Of a DNA stretch of 64,000 bases, positions 1 through 8,977 are shown one piece after another (positions within the stretch are counted from its first letter, which is position 1; every line of letters starts with the position of its first letter). This stretch comes from Streptomyces sp. NBC_01689 (GTDB lineage Bacteria; Actinomycetota; Actinomycetes; Streptomycetales; Streptomycetaceae): contig NZ_CP109592.1 in the NCBI RefSeq assembly GCF_036250675.1, positions 7,626,001-7,690,000 of the forward strand. Reading direction: 5' to 3'. The translations under genes were made by a program, and so were the position numbers. Under the pieces are notes generated by a model. The model saw only the letters and a program-made list of their open reading frames with translations. It searched no databases and was not told the origin of the DNA.

Positions 1-1914
1 GCCCTGCTCGACGTACCGGCCCCGAACGCGTTCGGCTACCCGGTGCAGGTCTCCGAGCCGCTCGGCTGCGACCGCTTCACCGCGCGTACCGTCACCGGAC
101 TGTCCGCCGAGGCCCGCTCCCCGATCTGGCTGCGCCGCAGGCTGCAGAAGGCCGGGATGCGTCCCGTCTCTCTCGCGGTCGACGTCACCAACTACGTGAT
201 GCTGGAGCTCGGCCAGCCGCTGCACGCCTACGACCGCTCCCTCGTCCAGGGGACGATCGGTGTGCGCAGGGCGCGACAGGGCGAGCTGCTCACCACGCTG
301 GACGGCACCAAGCGGGTCCTCGACGCCGAGGACCTGGTCATCACCGACGACCGCGGGCCCATCGGTCTGGCCGGCGTCATGGGCGGTGCCGACACGGAGA
401 TCGCCGACCACGAGGACACCACGCGTGCCACCGGCGACGTGGTGATCGAGGCCGCGCACTTCGACCCGGTCTCCATCGCGCGCACCGCCCGCCGTCACAA
501 GCTGGGTTCCGAGGCGTCCAAGCGCTTCGAGCGGGGCGTCGACCCGCAGGCCACCTCCGCCGCGGCGCAGCGCACCGTCGACCTGCTGGTCCTCCTCGCG
601 GGGGGCAGCGCCGAGGCCGGCGTCACCGAGGTCATCGCGCCCTCCGCGCCGCACACCATCACCGCCCCGGCGAACCACCCGGACAAGGTGGCCGGTGTCG
701 CCTACGGCCGCGAGACCGTCGTACGCCGCCTCCAGCAGGTCGGCTGCGACGTCTACGGGCAGGACGAACTGATCGTCACCGTGCCGTCCTGGCGGCCCGA
801 CCTGATGGCGCCGAACGACCTGGCCGAAGAGGTCATCCGCCTGGAGGGCTACGAGAACCTGCCCTCCACGCTGCCCCGGCCCCCCGCCGGCCGTGGTCTG
901 ACCGAGCGCCAGCGGCTGCACCGACGCGTCGGCCGCGCGCTGGCCGGAGCCGGCTTCGTCGAGGCGCTGAACTACCCCTTCCTCAGCGAGGACGTCTTCG
1001 ACCAGCTCGGCCTGGCCGCGGACGACCCGAACCGCCGGGTGGTCACGCTCGTCAACCCGCTGTCCGACGAGGAGCCCGCGCTCCGTACGACGCTGCTGCC
1101 GGGCCTGCTCGGCGCGCTGCGCCGCAACGACGGCCGTGGCGCGCACGACCTGGCGCTCTTCGAGACCGGACTGGTCTTCCACCCGCACGGGGAGCAGCGC
1201 ATCGCCTCCCGGCTGCCGGTGGACCGGCGCCCCACGGACGAGGAGATCGCGGCGCTCACCGCCACCCTCCCCGTCCAGCCCCGGCACGTCGCGGTCGTCC
1301 TCACGGGCGCCCGCGAGCAGGCCGGCTGGTGGGGCAAGGGCCGTCCGGCCGACTGGGCCGACGCGGTGGAGGCGGCCCGGACCGTCGCCCGTGAGGCGGG
1401 CGCCGAGCTCGTCGTCCGCGCGGGCCGCTACGGGCCGTGGCACCCCGGCCGCTGCGCCGAGCTGGCCGTCGTGCTCGACGGCGAGGAGCGGGTCGTCGGT
1501 CACGCGGGTGAGCTGCACCCGCGCGTGCTGAAGGCGCTGAACCTGCCCGGGCGCACCTGCGCGATGGAGCTCGACCTCGACCGTCTGGAGGAGGCGGGCG
1601 CCGGAGCCCTGCAGGCGCCGCGGATCTCCGGGTTCCCGGTCGCCACGCAGGACGTCGCCCTGGTCGTCGACCGAGGCGTTCCGCACGCGGAGGTGGAGGC
1701 GGCGCTGCGGGAAGGCGCCGGTGGCCTCCTGGAGTCCATCCGCCTGTTCGACGTGTACGAGAGCGAGCAGCTGGGCGAGGACAAGAAGTCCCTGGCCTAC
1801 GCGTTGCGCTTCCGCGCGGCCGACCGGACCCTGACCGTCGACGAGGCGTCGGCGGCCCGGGACGCGGCGGTGGCACTCGCGGGCGAACGGGTGGGGGCGG
1901 TGTTGCGGGGCTAG
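1..1914 (+). CDS. pheT: Phenylalanine--tRNA ligase beta subunit (3' part, start outside window)
   Basis: Charges tRNA-Phe with phenylalanine as the beta chain of the cytosolic alpha2beta2 PheRS. The open frame runs from base 1, so the N-terminus, including most of the tRNA-binding EMAP-like domain, lies upstream; 637 residues are visible. They contain the B3/B4 editing region (near GQPLHAYD and [16 protein letters not shown]), the B5 region ([22 protein letters not shown]), the catalytic-like core ([11 protein letters not shown]) and the C-terminal anticodon-binding FDX-ACB domain ([18 protein letters not shown]). pheS is expected just upstream. The gene is followed by a 17-bp hairpin. Confidence 0.97.
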   Translation, partial: ALLDVPAPNAFGYPVQVSEPLGCDRFTARTVTGLSAEARSPIWLRRRLQKAGMRPVSLAVDVTNYVMLELGQPLHAYDRSLVQGTIGVRRARQGELLTTLDGTKRVLDAEDLVITDDRGPIGLAGVMGGADTEIADHEDTTRATGDVVIEAAHFDPVSIARTARRHKLGSEASKRFERGVDPQATSAAAQRTVDLLVLLAGGSAEAGVTEVIAPSAPHTITAPANHPDKVAGVAYGRETVVRRLQQVGCDVYGQDELIVTVPSWRPDLMAPNDLAEEVIRLEGYENLPSTLPRPPAGRGLTERQRLHRRVGRALAGAGFVEALNYPFLSEDVFDQLGLAADDPNRRVVTLVNPLSDEEPALRTTLLPGLLGALRRNDGRGAHDLALFETGLVFHPHGEQRIASRLPVDRRPTDEEIAALTATLPVQPRHVAVVLTGAREQAGWWGKGRPADWADAVEAARTVAREAGAELVVRAGRYGPWHPGRCAELAVVLDGEERVVGHAGELHPRVLKALNLPGRTCAMELDLDRLEEAGAGALQAPRISGFPVATQDVALVVDRGVPHAEVEAALREGAGGLLESIRLFDVYESEQLGEDKKSLAYALRFRAADRTLTVDEASAARDAAVALAGERVGAVLRG

Positions 1915-1955
1915 CTCCGTCCATGGCTCCGCCTGTGGCTCCGCCGGAGGAGCCG

Positions 1956-1997
1956 GGGGACTGCGGGCCCGCGCCCGGCGGCGGGCCCGCAGTCCCC
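1956..1997 (+). terminator. 17-bp hairpin after pheT
   Basis: GGGGACTGCGGGCCCGC at 1956-1972 pairs perfectly with 1981-1997 across an 8-nt loop, 41 bp after the pheT stop. There is no T-run, as is common for Streptomyces terminators. Confidence 0.75.
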
Positions 1998-2035
1998 TGA
2001 CGGGGCTGTTCCCTGCCGGGGGCCCGGGGGTCCAG

Positions 2036-2332
2036 GGTCCGGTGCGGGTGTGTTGTGGCTGAGCGCGCAGTTCCCCGCGCCCCTGACGGGCGCGCGTCGG
2101 TCGTCGGGTGCGGGTGGTCGTCGGCTGGCCGCGCAGTTCCCCGCGCCCCCAAGGGGCGCGTCCGGCGCGGGCTGTCCCGGACAGGAAACCCCGCCCCGAA
2201 AGGGGCGCGGGGAACTGCGCGACGAGCCACGACGCACCCGCACCCGCCCTTCGACGGGGCGCGTCCCGTCGGGGAGGGCGCCCATGAGGGGGCGCGGGGA
2301 ACTGCGCGACGAGCCACGACGCACCCGCACCC
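2036..2332. repeat. Four copies of a Streptomyces intergenic palindromic repeat, two in each orientation
   Basis: The core GCGCAGTTCCCCGCGCCCC occurs near 2066 and 2131 in forward orientation and as its reverse complement near 2202 and 2289. The last two copies share an identical 44-bp stretch (2202-2245 and 2289-2332), which extends through CGACGAGCCACGACGCACCC. The first two carry the inverted version of that extension. The block lies in the roughly 600-bp gap between pheT and the phosphatase gene, where I see no convincing gene. Confidence 0.8.
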
Positions 2333-2515
2333 AACCCCCGACAGCCCCCTCCACCCGCCCCCGGTCACCTGCATAAATGCACGCGGCGAGGGGTGTCTCA
2401 CTCGTTCGGGTGGGAAGTTCGGGGGATGCGGCCCGATCGCGGCACGCGGTCGACAGAATCGGACCGGTCTCACGGAGGCCGTCTGCGCTGTCGGGCCTAT
2501 TGGGGGGCCATCGGC

Positions 2516-3688
2516 ATGATCCGAATCAAGGCTGGGGCCCCCGACAGGGCGCGGCTCCGGACGACCGCACGGGAGCCCGCCCACCCCGGCGTCGGCCTGC
2601 GCGACGACCTGGTCCGGTCGGTCCGGCGGTCCGACCGCCCGCCCCTGCGCCGGATGCTCAGCCTGGGCCTGCCCACCGTCTGGGGCGCGATCGCGCTCAC
2701 GTACCGGATGACCTGCCCGCTGGGCGCGCAGGAGGGCCTCGTGCCCCGGATGGTCGCCGGCGCCGTCTTCTTCGCGGTGGGAACGGGACTGATACTCCAG
2801 GTCAGATGGACGCTCCTGAAGGAGCTGAGGCAGGTCCGCGAGGTCGCCGGCGCCGCCCAGAGCGTGCTGCTGCGCCCCCTGCCCCCACGCGTCGACGGAC
2901 TGAACGTCGCGGCGGCCCAGGTCTCGGCGCACCGCGGCGCGGACATCGGCGGTGATCTCTACGAGGTGATCGCCACCGAGCACGGCGTGCGGATCGTCAT
3001 GGGTGACGTCCGCGGACACGGCCTCGGCGCACTCGCCACCGTCGCCGCCGTCCTCGGCAGTTTCCGGGAAGCGGCGCACGACGAACCCTCGCTCGGGCGT
3101 GTGCTCGGACGGCTGGACCGTGCCCTGGCGCGCCATCTGCGCGAACGCGCGAAGGCCGAGCACCCCGCGGCGGGTCCGGACCCCGAGAGCTGGGCCGCCG
3201 AGGAGTTCGTCACCGTACTGCTGCTGGAGATCCGCCGGGACGGCGAGGTGCACGCGCTGAACTGCGGTCACCCGTGGCCGTACCGGCTGCCCGGCCACCC
3301 CGTGACGCCGGGCGGTCACGGCCGTGTCGAGCGGCTGTCGACCGCCGAACCCCTGCCGCCGCTCGGCCCGTTCCCGCTCCCGACGGAGCTGCCCCTGGTG
3401 CACTGCGGTCAACTGCTGCCCGGCGAGGGCCTGTTCCTGCACACCGACGGTGTCGAGGACGCGCGCGACGGCCACGGCCGGTTCTTCCCGCTCGCGAGCG
3501 CGCTGACCGACGCCGTCCGGATCCGGCCCGTGGCACCGCAGTTCGTCCTGCACAGCGTCCTCAAGGGGCTGCTGCGGCACACCCGTGGCAGACCCGACGA
3601 CGATGTGGCCGTCCTGGTCCTGCGCAACGACCGCCCGCGCACCCCCGTGCGGCAGGACCGGCCGGTCGCTCATCACGTGCCGCGCTAG
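2516..3688 (+). CDS. Membrane-anchored PP2C/SpoIIE-family serine/threonine phosphatase
   Basis: Predicted protein phosphatase of the kind that controls anti-sigma/anti-anti-sigma switches in Streptomyces. Two hydrophobic stretches (around LGLPTVWGAIALTY and MVAGAVFFAVGTGLILQV) near residues 45-95 should anchor it in the membrane. The SpoIIE-type domain follows, with the metal-site motifs GADIGGDLYEV, GDVRGHG, HTDGVEDARD and the terminal DDDVAVLVLR. I chose ATG 2516 because coding bias and the membrane segments follow it. An upstream in-frame GTG at 2393 would add 41 residues of poor coding character. No partner gene is adjacent. Confidence 0.85.
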   Translation: MIRIKAGAPDRARLRTTAREPAHPGVGLRDDLVRSVRRSDRPPLRRMLSLGLPTVWGAIALTYRMTCPLGAQEGLVPRMVAGAVFFAVGTGLILQVRWTLLKELRQVREVAGAAQSVLLRPLPPRVDGLNVAAAQVSAHRGADIGGDLYEVIATEHGVRIVMGDVRGHGLGALATVAAVLGSFREAAHDEPSLGRVLGRLDRALARHLRERAKAEHPAAGPDPESWAAEEFVTVLLLEIRRDGEVHALNCGHPWPYRLPGHPVTPGGHGRVERLSTAEPLPPLGPFPLPTELPLVHCGQLLPGEGLFLHTDGVEDARDGHGRFFPLASALTDAVRIRPVAPQFVLHSVLKGLLRHTRGRPDDDVAVLVLRNDRPRTPVRQDRPVAHHVPR

Positions 3689-3954
3689 CGGGCGGACGGC
3701 AGGGCGCACGAGTCGTACAACCACCCCTGGCGCAGGCGTCGTTGACCGATCTTCGCCGTCGGCAGGAGTGCCGGCGGAGCCGTCCGCCCCGCCACGGAGT
3801 GTCGGGCAGGCGGCTGGGCGGACGGCGCGGATGCGGGCCGCCGCACTGTACGAGGGGGAGCCGGCGGCCCGGCCGGCCTCTTGCGAGGCATTTCAGTCAA
3901 CCGGCCGGGAACGCTCCGCGACAGCGCGCGCACGGCACGGATACGGGCATTCCG

Positions 3955-3971
3955 TTCACACCCCGTGTGAA
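3955..3971. promoter_or_regulatory. Perfect palindrome TTCACACCCCGTGTGAA upstream of the HTH/TPR regulator
   Basis: A 7-3-7 inverted repeat lies about 65 bp before the start of the next gene and just upstream of a possible -10 (TACTGT, 3983-3988), where it would cover the -35 region. A related palindrome, CACACGGCGTGTG followed by AA, occurs at 6548-6560. It is a candidate operator with unknown binder. The rest of the 347-bp gap (3689-4035) shows no gene. Confidence 0.5.
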
Positions 3972-4035
3972 GGGGGACGTACTACTGTGTCGGCACTGTC
4001 GGCACCGACAGCACCGAGCCATCCGGGGGGCCCGC

Positions 4036-5376
4036 ATGCAGCCCAACACACTCCTCGACGCGATCCTCGACGAGGCGGGCGTCTCGCACGCCGGACTGGC
4101 GGCCCACGTCAACCAGGCCGGCCGGGCGCGCGGTCTCGCCCTCCGGTATGAACACACCGCCGTGGCGCGGTGGTTGAAGGGCCAGCGCCCGCGGGGTCAG
4201 GTGCCCGACCTGATCTGCGAAGTGCTCGCGGCGCGCCTGCAGCGGCCCGTCACGCTCGACGACATCGGACTCGGCGTACCGGGTGAGCCCGCGGCCCCGC
4301 ACGGCACGTCCCTGTCCGGCTTCGTCGAGCGGGCCACCGCCCTGTGGCGCTCCGACGAGCAGCAGCGCCCGCATCTCCTCGGCGCCCCGGCCGTCACCGG
4401 CACACCCGCCGTGATGCCCGTGTGGGAGTGGGAGAACCCGCCCGAGGACGTGGACGTCTCGCGCGGCGGACGCCACCGGGTGAGCATGGCCGACATAGAG
4501 ATGCTGCGTTCGGCCCGCGCGCACTACGAGCAGATGTACCGCAAGGCCGGCGGTGTCGCGACCCGCACCCGGATCGTCGGGTTCCTCAACGCCGAGACCG
4601 CGCCCCTGCTGCGCGGCAGCTACACCGACGCCACCGGCCGCCAACTGCACCGCGCCACGGGCGGACTGGTCGCCGTCGCCGGGATCTGCGCCTACGACTC
4701 CGACGCGCACGGGCTCGCCCAGCGCTACTTCCACCAGGCGCTGCGGCTGGCCAAGGCCAGCGGGGACCGGGGGCTCGGCGCCTACGTCATAGCGCTGCTG
4801 GTCAACCAGTCGCTGTTCATGCGGGAGTACCGTCAGTCCGTCGCCTTCGCGGAGGCCGCGCTGCGCGCCGCGGGACGCCACATCACCCCCGCGCTCGCCT
4901 CCGACCTCTACGCGATGCAGGCGAAGGCGTACGCCCATCTCGGCGACGGCAGCAGCGCGTTGTCCTGCATCCGGCGTGCCGAGCAGGCCGCCGAGCGCAT
5001 CCGGCGCGGTTACGAGCCCGACGAGACCGGCTATGTCCAGCCCGGTCTGGTCAACGTACAGGTGGCGGAGGCGCTGCTCAGCCTCGGCGACCTGGTGGCC
5101 GCGGCGGCGCACGCCGCCGCGGCCGTGGACACCCCGGCGCACGACCGGGGAAGAGTGCACCGGCTCGCGATGCTGAGCCAGATCGAACTGCGCCAGGGCA
5201 ACGCGGACAAGGCGGTGGCCACCGCCGTCCAGATGGCCGAGCAGGCACGCGGAATGGAGTCCCAGCGGCTGCGGGACAGACTGCGCGCGGTACGCGAACA
5301 CCTGGTGCGCAGCGGCTGTGCGGGCACGGCCGAAGCGGCCGAACTCATCGACGGAGCACTGCGCGTACCGCTCTAG
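4036..5376 (+). CDS. HTH / tetratricopeptide regulator, NsdA-like family
   Basis: 446-residue regulator typical of Streptomyces. The N-terminus (MQPNTLLDAILDEAGVSHAG) resembles an atypical XRE-type helix-turn-helix containing YEHTAVARWLKGQRPRGQVP. It is followed by a WEWENPPEDVDVSRGG linker and, from about residue 215, repeated helical pairs rich in Ala (TPR-like) such as LAQRYFHQALRLAKASGD and LAMLSQIELRQGNADKA. Family members such as NsdA affect sporulation and antibiotic production; that role is known for relatives and is only inferred here. The gene stands alone between SpoIIE and NUDIX genes and may be controlled through the palindrome at 3955-3971. Confidence 0.75.
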   Translation: MQPNTLLDAILDEAGVSHAGLAAHVNQAGRARGLALRYEHTAVARWLKGQRPRGQVPDLICEVLAARLQRPVTLDDIGLGVPGEPAAPHGTSLSGFVERATALWRSDEQQRPHLLGAPAVTGTPAVMPVWEWENPPEDVDVSRGGRHRVSMADIEMLRSARAHYEQMYRKAGGVATRTRIVGFLNAETAPLLRGSYTDATGRQLHRATGGLVAVAGICAYDSDAHGLAQRYFHQALRLAKASGDRGLGAYVIALLVNQSLFMREYRQSVAFAEAALRAAGRHITPALASDLYAMQAKAYAHLGDGSSALSCIRRAEQAAERIRRGYEPDETGYVQPGLVNVQVAEALLSLGDLVAAAAHAAAAVDTPAHDRGRVHRLAMLSQIELRQGNADKAVATAVQMAEQARGMESQRLRDRLRAVREHLVRSGCAGTAEAAELIDGALRVPL

Positions 5377-5475
5377 ACCACCGGGCCCGCCCCCGCGCCG
5401 TGCGCCGCTGTGCGCCTGCTGTCAGGCCGCTCCTGCTGCGATATTGCCATCTACTCGGCGGAAGGTGGCAGAACC

Positions 5476-6021
5476 GTGCAGTGGACGAAACTGAACGAAC
5501 AAACTGTGTACGCAAACCGCTGGTTCGACGTCAATCTCGCGGATGTCGAGCTGCCGGACGGCCGGCATCTCGATCACTTCCTGATACGGCTGCGTCCGGT
5601 GGCCGTGGCCACCGTGGTGAACGACGCCAACGAGGTGCTGCTCCTGTGGCGGCACCGGTTCATCACCGACAGCTGGGGGTGGGAACTCGCGGCGGGCGTC
5701 GTCGAGGACGGCGAGGACATCGCCGTCGCGGCGGCGCGCGAACTGGAGGAGGAGACCGGCTGGCGACCGGGTCCCCTGCGCCATCTGATGAGCGTCGAGC
5801 CCTCCAACGGGCTGACCGACGCCAGGCACCACATCTACTGGGCCGACGAAGGCGCCTACACCGGACACCCGGTGGACGACTACGAGTCCGACCGGCGGGA
5901 ATGGGTTCCCCTCAAGCTCGTCCCCGACCTGGTCGCCCGCGGCGAGGTGCCGGCCGCGAACATGGCCGCCGCGCTGCTCCTCCTGCACCACCTCAGGCTC
6001 GGTCAGGACGCCTTGCCCTGA
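5476..6021 (+). CDS. NUDIX hydrolase, ADP-ribose pyrophosphatase-like
   Basis: 181-residue hydrolase expected to cleave nucleoside diphosphate derivatives such as ADP-ribose. A full NUDIX box is visible from GVVEDGED through RELEEETGW (G-x5-E-x7-REL-x-EE-x-G), preceded by the typical beta strand VNDANEVLLLWRHRF. GTG 5476 is preferred because GAAGGTGG lies about 8 nt upstream; an in-frame ATG at 5410 would add 22 poorly coding residues. The substrate cannot be fixed from sequence. Confidence 0.85.
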   Translation: MQWTKLNEQTVYANRWFDVNLADVELPDGRHLDHFLIRLRPVAVATVVNDANEVLLLWRHRFITDSWGWELAAGVVEDGEDIAVAAARELEEETGWRPGPLRHLMSVEPSNGLTDARHHIYWADEGAYTGHPVDDYESDRREWVPLKLVPDLVARGEVPAANMAAALLLLHHLRLGQDALP

Positions 6022-6179
6022 CCGGACCCCGCACGGCGTCCGGAGGGCGGGTCACGTCCGGCCGTCCGGGGGTGGGTCGCGTCCGGCCGTCCGGGGGCGG
6101 CGCGCGTCCGGTGGTCCGCGGCGGGATGCCGCGCCGGACGCCGACCGCCCGGGGGAACGGCCGGACAGCTCCTCAGGGC

Positions 6180-6437
6180 CTAGTGGCCCAGGGCCTGCCA
6201 GATCGCCACGGCGAGCGCGCCGACGGCGGTGACGGCCGCGACCGCGGGCAGCGGCCAGCGGGTGTGTTCCATCGCGACGACGCGCGTGCTCAGGTCGTCC
6301 ACGTCCTTGGCGGTCTGTTCGGCGCGGTGACTGAGCAGGGTCAGTCCTCCCTCGACGCGGGCCTGGGCCACATCGAGTCTGCGGCGTAACTCGGCGAGTT
6401 CTCCATGGACCACGGGATGCTCCGGGTCGGCGGTCAC
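6180..6437 (-). CDS. Small coiled-coil membrane protein with a TTA codon
   Basis: 85-residue protein. A hydrophilic heptad-like stretch (GELAELRRRLDVAQARVEGG through DDLSTRVVAME) is followed by one C-terminal transmembrane helix (LPAVAAVTAVGALAVAIW), like a small membrane-anchored coiled coil. GTG 6437 is chosen because GAAAGGAG sits 7 nt upstream. Codon 18 (ELAEL) is TTA at 6387-6389, the only TTA codon I noticed in the window. In Streptomyces TTA needs the bldA tRNA, so translation may be developmentally timed. Function unknown. Confidence 0.75.
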   Translation of the reverse strand: MTADPEHPVVHGELAELRRRLDVAQARVEGGLTLLSHRAEQTAKDVDDLSTRVVAMEHTRWPLPAVAAVTAVGALAVAIWQALGH

Positions 6438-6462
6438 GTGTCCGCTCCTTTCCGTAGTCGTC

Positions 6463-6491
6463 ACATCCCTTGCATGTACACGGAAAGTCAA
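6463..6491 (-). promoter_or_regulatory. Putative promoter of the TTA-containing small gene
   Basis: Reading the minus strand, TTGACT (6486-6491) is followed by a 17-nt spacer and GGATGT (6463-6468), about 25 bp before the ribosome binding site. The -35 is good and the -10 is weak. The palindrome at 6548-6560 lies about 60 bp further upstream. Confidence 0.5.
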
Positions 6492-6547
6492 CTCGCCTGG
6501 TGGGCGCGTGGGGAGCGTGTGCGCACGGCATATGCGGGCCCGGCGCG

Positions 6548-6560
6548 CACACGGCGTGTG
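6548..6560. promoter_or_regulatory. Palindrome CACACGGCGTGTG, related to the site at 3955
   Basis: A 5-3-5 inverted repeat sharing the GTGTGAA half site with the palindrome upstream of the HTH/TPR regulator. It lies upstream of the small TTA-containing gene. It may be a second copy of one operator, or chance in GC-rich DNA. Confidence 0.35.
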
Positions 6561-6566
6561 AACGGA

Positions 6567-6600
6567 GTGGGCCCGGCACCGGAAAGGGTGCCGGGCCCAC
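6567..6600 (-). terminator. 14-bp hairpin downstream of the hydroxyacyl-CoA dehydrogenase gene
   Basis: GTGGGCCCGGCACC (6567-6580) and its perfect complement (6587-6600) are separated by GGAAAG. It lies 45 bp past the stop of the minus-strand gene at 6645. No T-run. Confidence 0.8.
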
Positions 6601-6644
6601 AAGCCCCGCGGCCGCCGGGCGGCCGGACGGCGGAGGAGGGAGGG

Positions 6645-7505
6645 TCAGCCGTAGGTGTAGAAGCCCGACCCGGACTTCCGGCCCAGCCGGCCCGCGTCGA
6701 CCATGCGCTGGAGCAGCGGGGGAGCGGCGTAGAGCGGCTCCTTGTACTCCTCGTACATCGAGTGGGCGACCGAGGCCACGGTGTCCAGGCCGATCAGGTC
6801 GGAGAGCTTGAGCGGCCCCATCGGGTGCGCGCAGCCCATCTCCATGCCGTTGTCGATGTCCTCGCGGCTGGCGATGCCCGACTCGAACATCCGGATCGCG
6901 GAGAGCAGGTACGGGATCAGCAGGGCGTTGACCACGAAGCCGGAGCGGTCCTGGGCGCGGATCGCGTGCTTGCCGAGCGCCTTCTCGGCGAACAGCTGCG
7001 CCCGGCCGAGGGTGCCCTCGGAGGTGGTCAGTGCCGGGATCAGCTCGACGAGCTGCTGCACCGGCGCCGGGTTGAAGAAGTGGATCCCGACGACCTGGTC
7101 GGGACGCGAGGTGGCGACGGCGAGCCGGACCAGCGGGATGGAGGAGGTGTTCGAGGCGAGGATCGCGTCCTGCCGGGTCACCACCTGGTCGAGGACCTGG
7201 AAGATCTCGGTCTTCACCTGCTCGTTCTCGACGACGGCCTCGATCACCAGGTCCCGGTCTGCGAACTCGCCGAGGTCGGTGGTGAAGCTCAGCCGGTCCT
7301 GGGTGGCCGTGAGCTCGTCGGCGGAGATCTTTCCGCGCTCGGCCGCCTTGGAGAGGGAGTTGAACAGCCGGGTACGGCCGATCTCCAACGCCTCGCCGGT
7401 GGTCTCGGCGACCTTCACGTCGAGACCCGCGCGGGCGCAGACCTCGGCGATGCCCGCTCCCATCTGGCCGCAGCCCACCACTCCGACGCGTTCGATGTCG
7501 GTCAC
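6645..7505 (-). CDS. 3-hydroxybutyryl-CoA / 3-hydroxyacyl-CoA dehydrogenase
   Basis: 286-residue single-function dehydrogenase that interconverts 3-hydroxyacyl-CoA and 3-ketoacyl-CoA with NAD(P). The N-terminal Rossmann motif is GVVGCGQMGAGIAEVCARAG. The catalytic signature VGIHFFNPAPVQQLVELI carries the active His, and the C-terminal domain includes DRSGFVVNALLIPYLLSAI and GMEMGCAHPMGPLKLSDLIG. The length matches the Hbd/FadB2 family. It could serve butyrate and polyhydroxybutyrate metabolism or supply ethylmalonyl-CoA pathway intermediates. It is monocistronic and ends before a strong hairpin. Confidence 0.93.
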   Translation of the reverse strand: MTDIERVGVVGCGQMGAGIAEVCARAGLDVKVAETTGEALEIGRTRLFNSLSKAAERGKISADELTATQDRLSFTTDLGEFADRDLVIEAVVENEQVKTEIFQVLDQVVTRQDAILASNTSSIPLVRLAVATSRPDQVVGIHFFNPAPVQQLVELIPALTTSEGTLGRAQLFAEKALGKHAIRAQDRSGFVVNALLIPYLLSAIRMFESGIASREDIDNGMEMGCAHPMGPLKLSDLIGLDTVASVAHSMYEEYKEPLYAAPPLLQRMVDAGRLGRKSGSGFYTYG

Positions 7506-7674
7506 ATCGTCCCCTTCGTTGATCTACGGGCCTGGCAGGTCCCTCGTTGTTCGGTGCCTGCTCCGATCGTGCACGTTACCCGGAAGTATCGATGATCGAT
7601 CGCCCGGGGCGGGCATGCTGTGCGACGGGACGATCCGTGACCGGGCGGGTCCACTGGGTAAGAGGAGAGCGCGG

Positions 7675-8934
7675 ATGGGGCGGGTGTCACGGCGGACGTT
7701 CACGGTGGCCGCGGCGGTGGCGCTCACCGGACCCCTCGCCACCGGCGACTCGGTGGCGAAACCCGGTACCGGGATCACCCCCGGACCGCCCGGCCGGCGG
7801 AGCGCCCCCGCGGAGCTGCGCGGCATGTGGCTGACCACGGTGCTGAACCGGGACTGGCCCTCGCGGGCCGGGCTGACCCCGGACCGGCAGCGGGCCGAAC
7901 TCGTCGCCCATCTCGACACGGCGGTCCGGCGCGGTCTCAACGCGGTGGTCTTCCAGGTCCGCCCCGCGGCGGACGCCCTGTGGCCCTCGGCGTTCGAGCC
8001 CTGGTCGCAGTACCTCACCGGTGTGCAGGGCCGGGACCCCGGCTGGGACCCGCTCGGCACCGCGGTCGCCGAGGCCCACGCGCGGGGCCTGGAACTGCAC
8101 GCCTGGTTCAACCCGTACCGGATCGCCGCGCACACCGACCCCGGCAGGCTGGCGGCGCACCACCCCGCGCGGACGCACCCCGACTGGGTCGTCCGGTACG
8201 GCGGGAAGATGTACTACAACCCGGGGCTGCCGGCCGTGCGGGCGTTCGTGCAGGACGCGATGCTCGACGCGGTGCGCAGATACCCCGTCGACGCGGTGCA
8301 CTGGGACGACTACTTCTATCCGTACCCGGTCGCCGGGCAGACCTTCGACGACGCCGCCGCCTACGCGGCGCACGGCGCGGGCTTCGCGGACCGGGCCGCC
8401 TGGCGCCGGGACAACATCGACGCGCTGGTACGGGAGATGGCCGCGCGCGTCCGGCAGGTCCGCCCGGGCACGCGCTTCGGCATCAGCCCGTTCGGGGTGT
8501 GGCGCAACGCCGCGAGCGACCCGCACGGCTCGGACACCCGGGCCGGCGTCCAGACGTACGACGATCTGCACGCCGACACGAGGAAGTGGGTCCGGGAGGG
8601 CTGGATCGACTACATCTGTCCACAGATCTACTGGAACGTCGGGTTCGCCGCCGCCGACTACGCGAAGCTCGTGCCCTGGTGGGCGGCCGTCACCCGGGGC
8701 ACCGGGGTGCGGCTGTACGTGGGCGAGGCGCTCTACAAGGTGGGGGACCCCGCACAGCCCGCCGCCTGGCGGGACCCGGCCGAGCTCTCCCGGCACCTCA
8801 CCCTCGCGCGGAAGTATCCGGAGGTGCGCGGGCACGTCTTCTTCTCCGCCAAGGGCGTCGGCTCCGATCCCCTCGGCGCGATGACACGGGTCGTGGCCGA
8901 CCACTACCGGCAGCCGGCGACCCCCGTGCGCTGA
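7675..8934 (+). CDS. Secreted family-10-like glycosyl hydrolase (GHL10/DUF187, YngK-like)
   Basis: 419-residue exported protein. The start has a twin-arginine-type signal (SRRTFTVAAAVALTGPLA), so Tat export is likely. The mature part matches the glycosyl-hydrolase-like 10 family: RGMWLTTVLNRDWPS, the (beta/alpha)8-type strand GLNAVVFQVRPAADALW, HAWFNPYRIAAH, AVHWDDYFYPYP, FGISPFGVWRN and YICPQIYWN. Relatives are thought to act on cell-wall or extracellular polysaccharides; the substrate here is unknown. ATG 7675 has AAGAGGAG about 6-9 nt upstream. Confidence 0.88.
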   Translation: MGRVSRRTFTVAAAVALTGPLATGDSVAKPGTGITPGPPGRRSAPAELRGMWLTTVLNRDWPSRAGLTPDRQRAELVAHLDTAVRRGLNAVVFQVRPAADALWPSAFEPWSQYLTGVQGRDPGWDPLGTAVAEAHARGLELHAWFNPYRIAAHTDPGRLAAHHPARTHPDWVVRYGGKMYYNPGLPAVRAFVQDAMLDAVRRYPVDAVHWDDYFYPYPVAGQTFDDAAAYAAHGAGFADRAAWRRDNIDALVREMAARVRQVRPGTRFGISPFGVWRNAASDPHGSDTRAGVQTYDDLHADTRKWVREGWIDYICPQIYWNVGFAAADYAKLVPWWAAVTRGTGVRLYVGEALYKVGDPAQPAAWRDPAELSRHLTLARKYPEVRGHVFFSAKGVGSDPLGAMTRVVADHYRQPATPVR

Positions 8935-8950
8935 GCCGCGCACGGGGGTC
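8919..8950. terminator. 12-bp hairpin overlapping the hydrolase stop codon
   Basis: GACCCCCGTGCG (8919-8930) pairs with 8939-8950, and the 8-nt loop contains the TGA stop. It sits between convergent genes and could act on both strands. Confidence 0.7.
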
Positions 8951-8977
8951 CCCGCTCCTCGGCGCCCCGGGGCGGGG

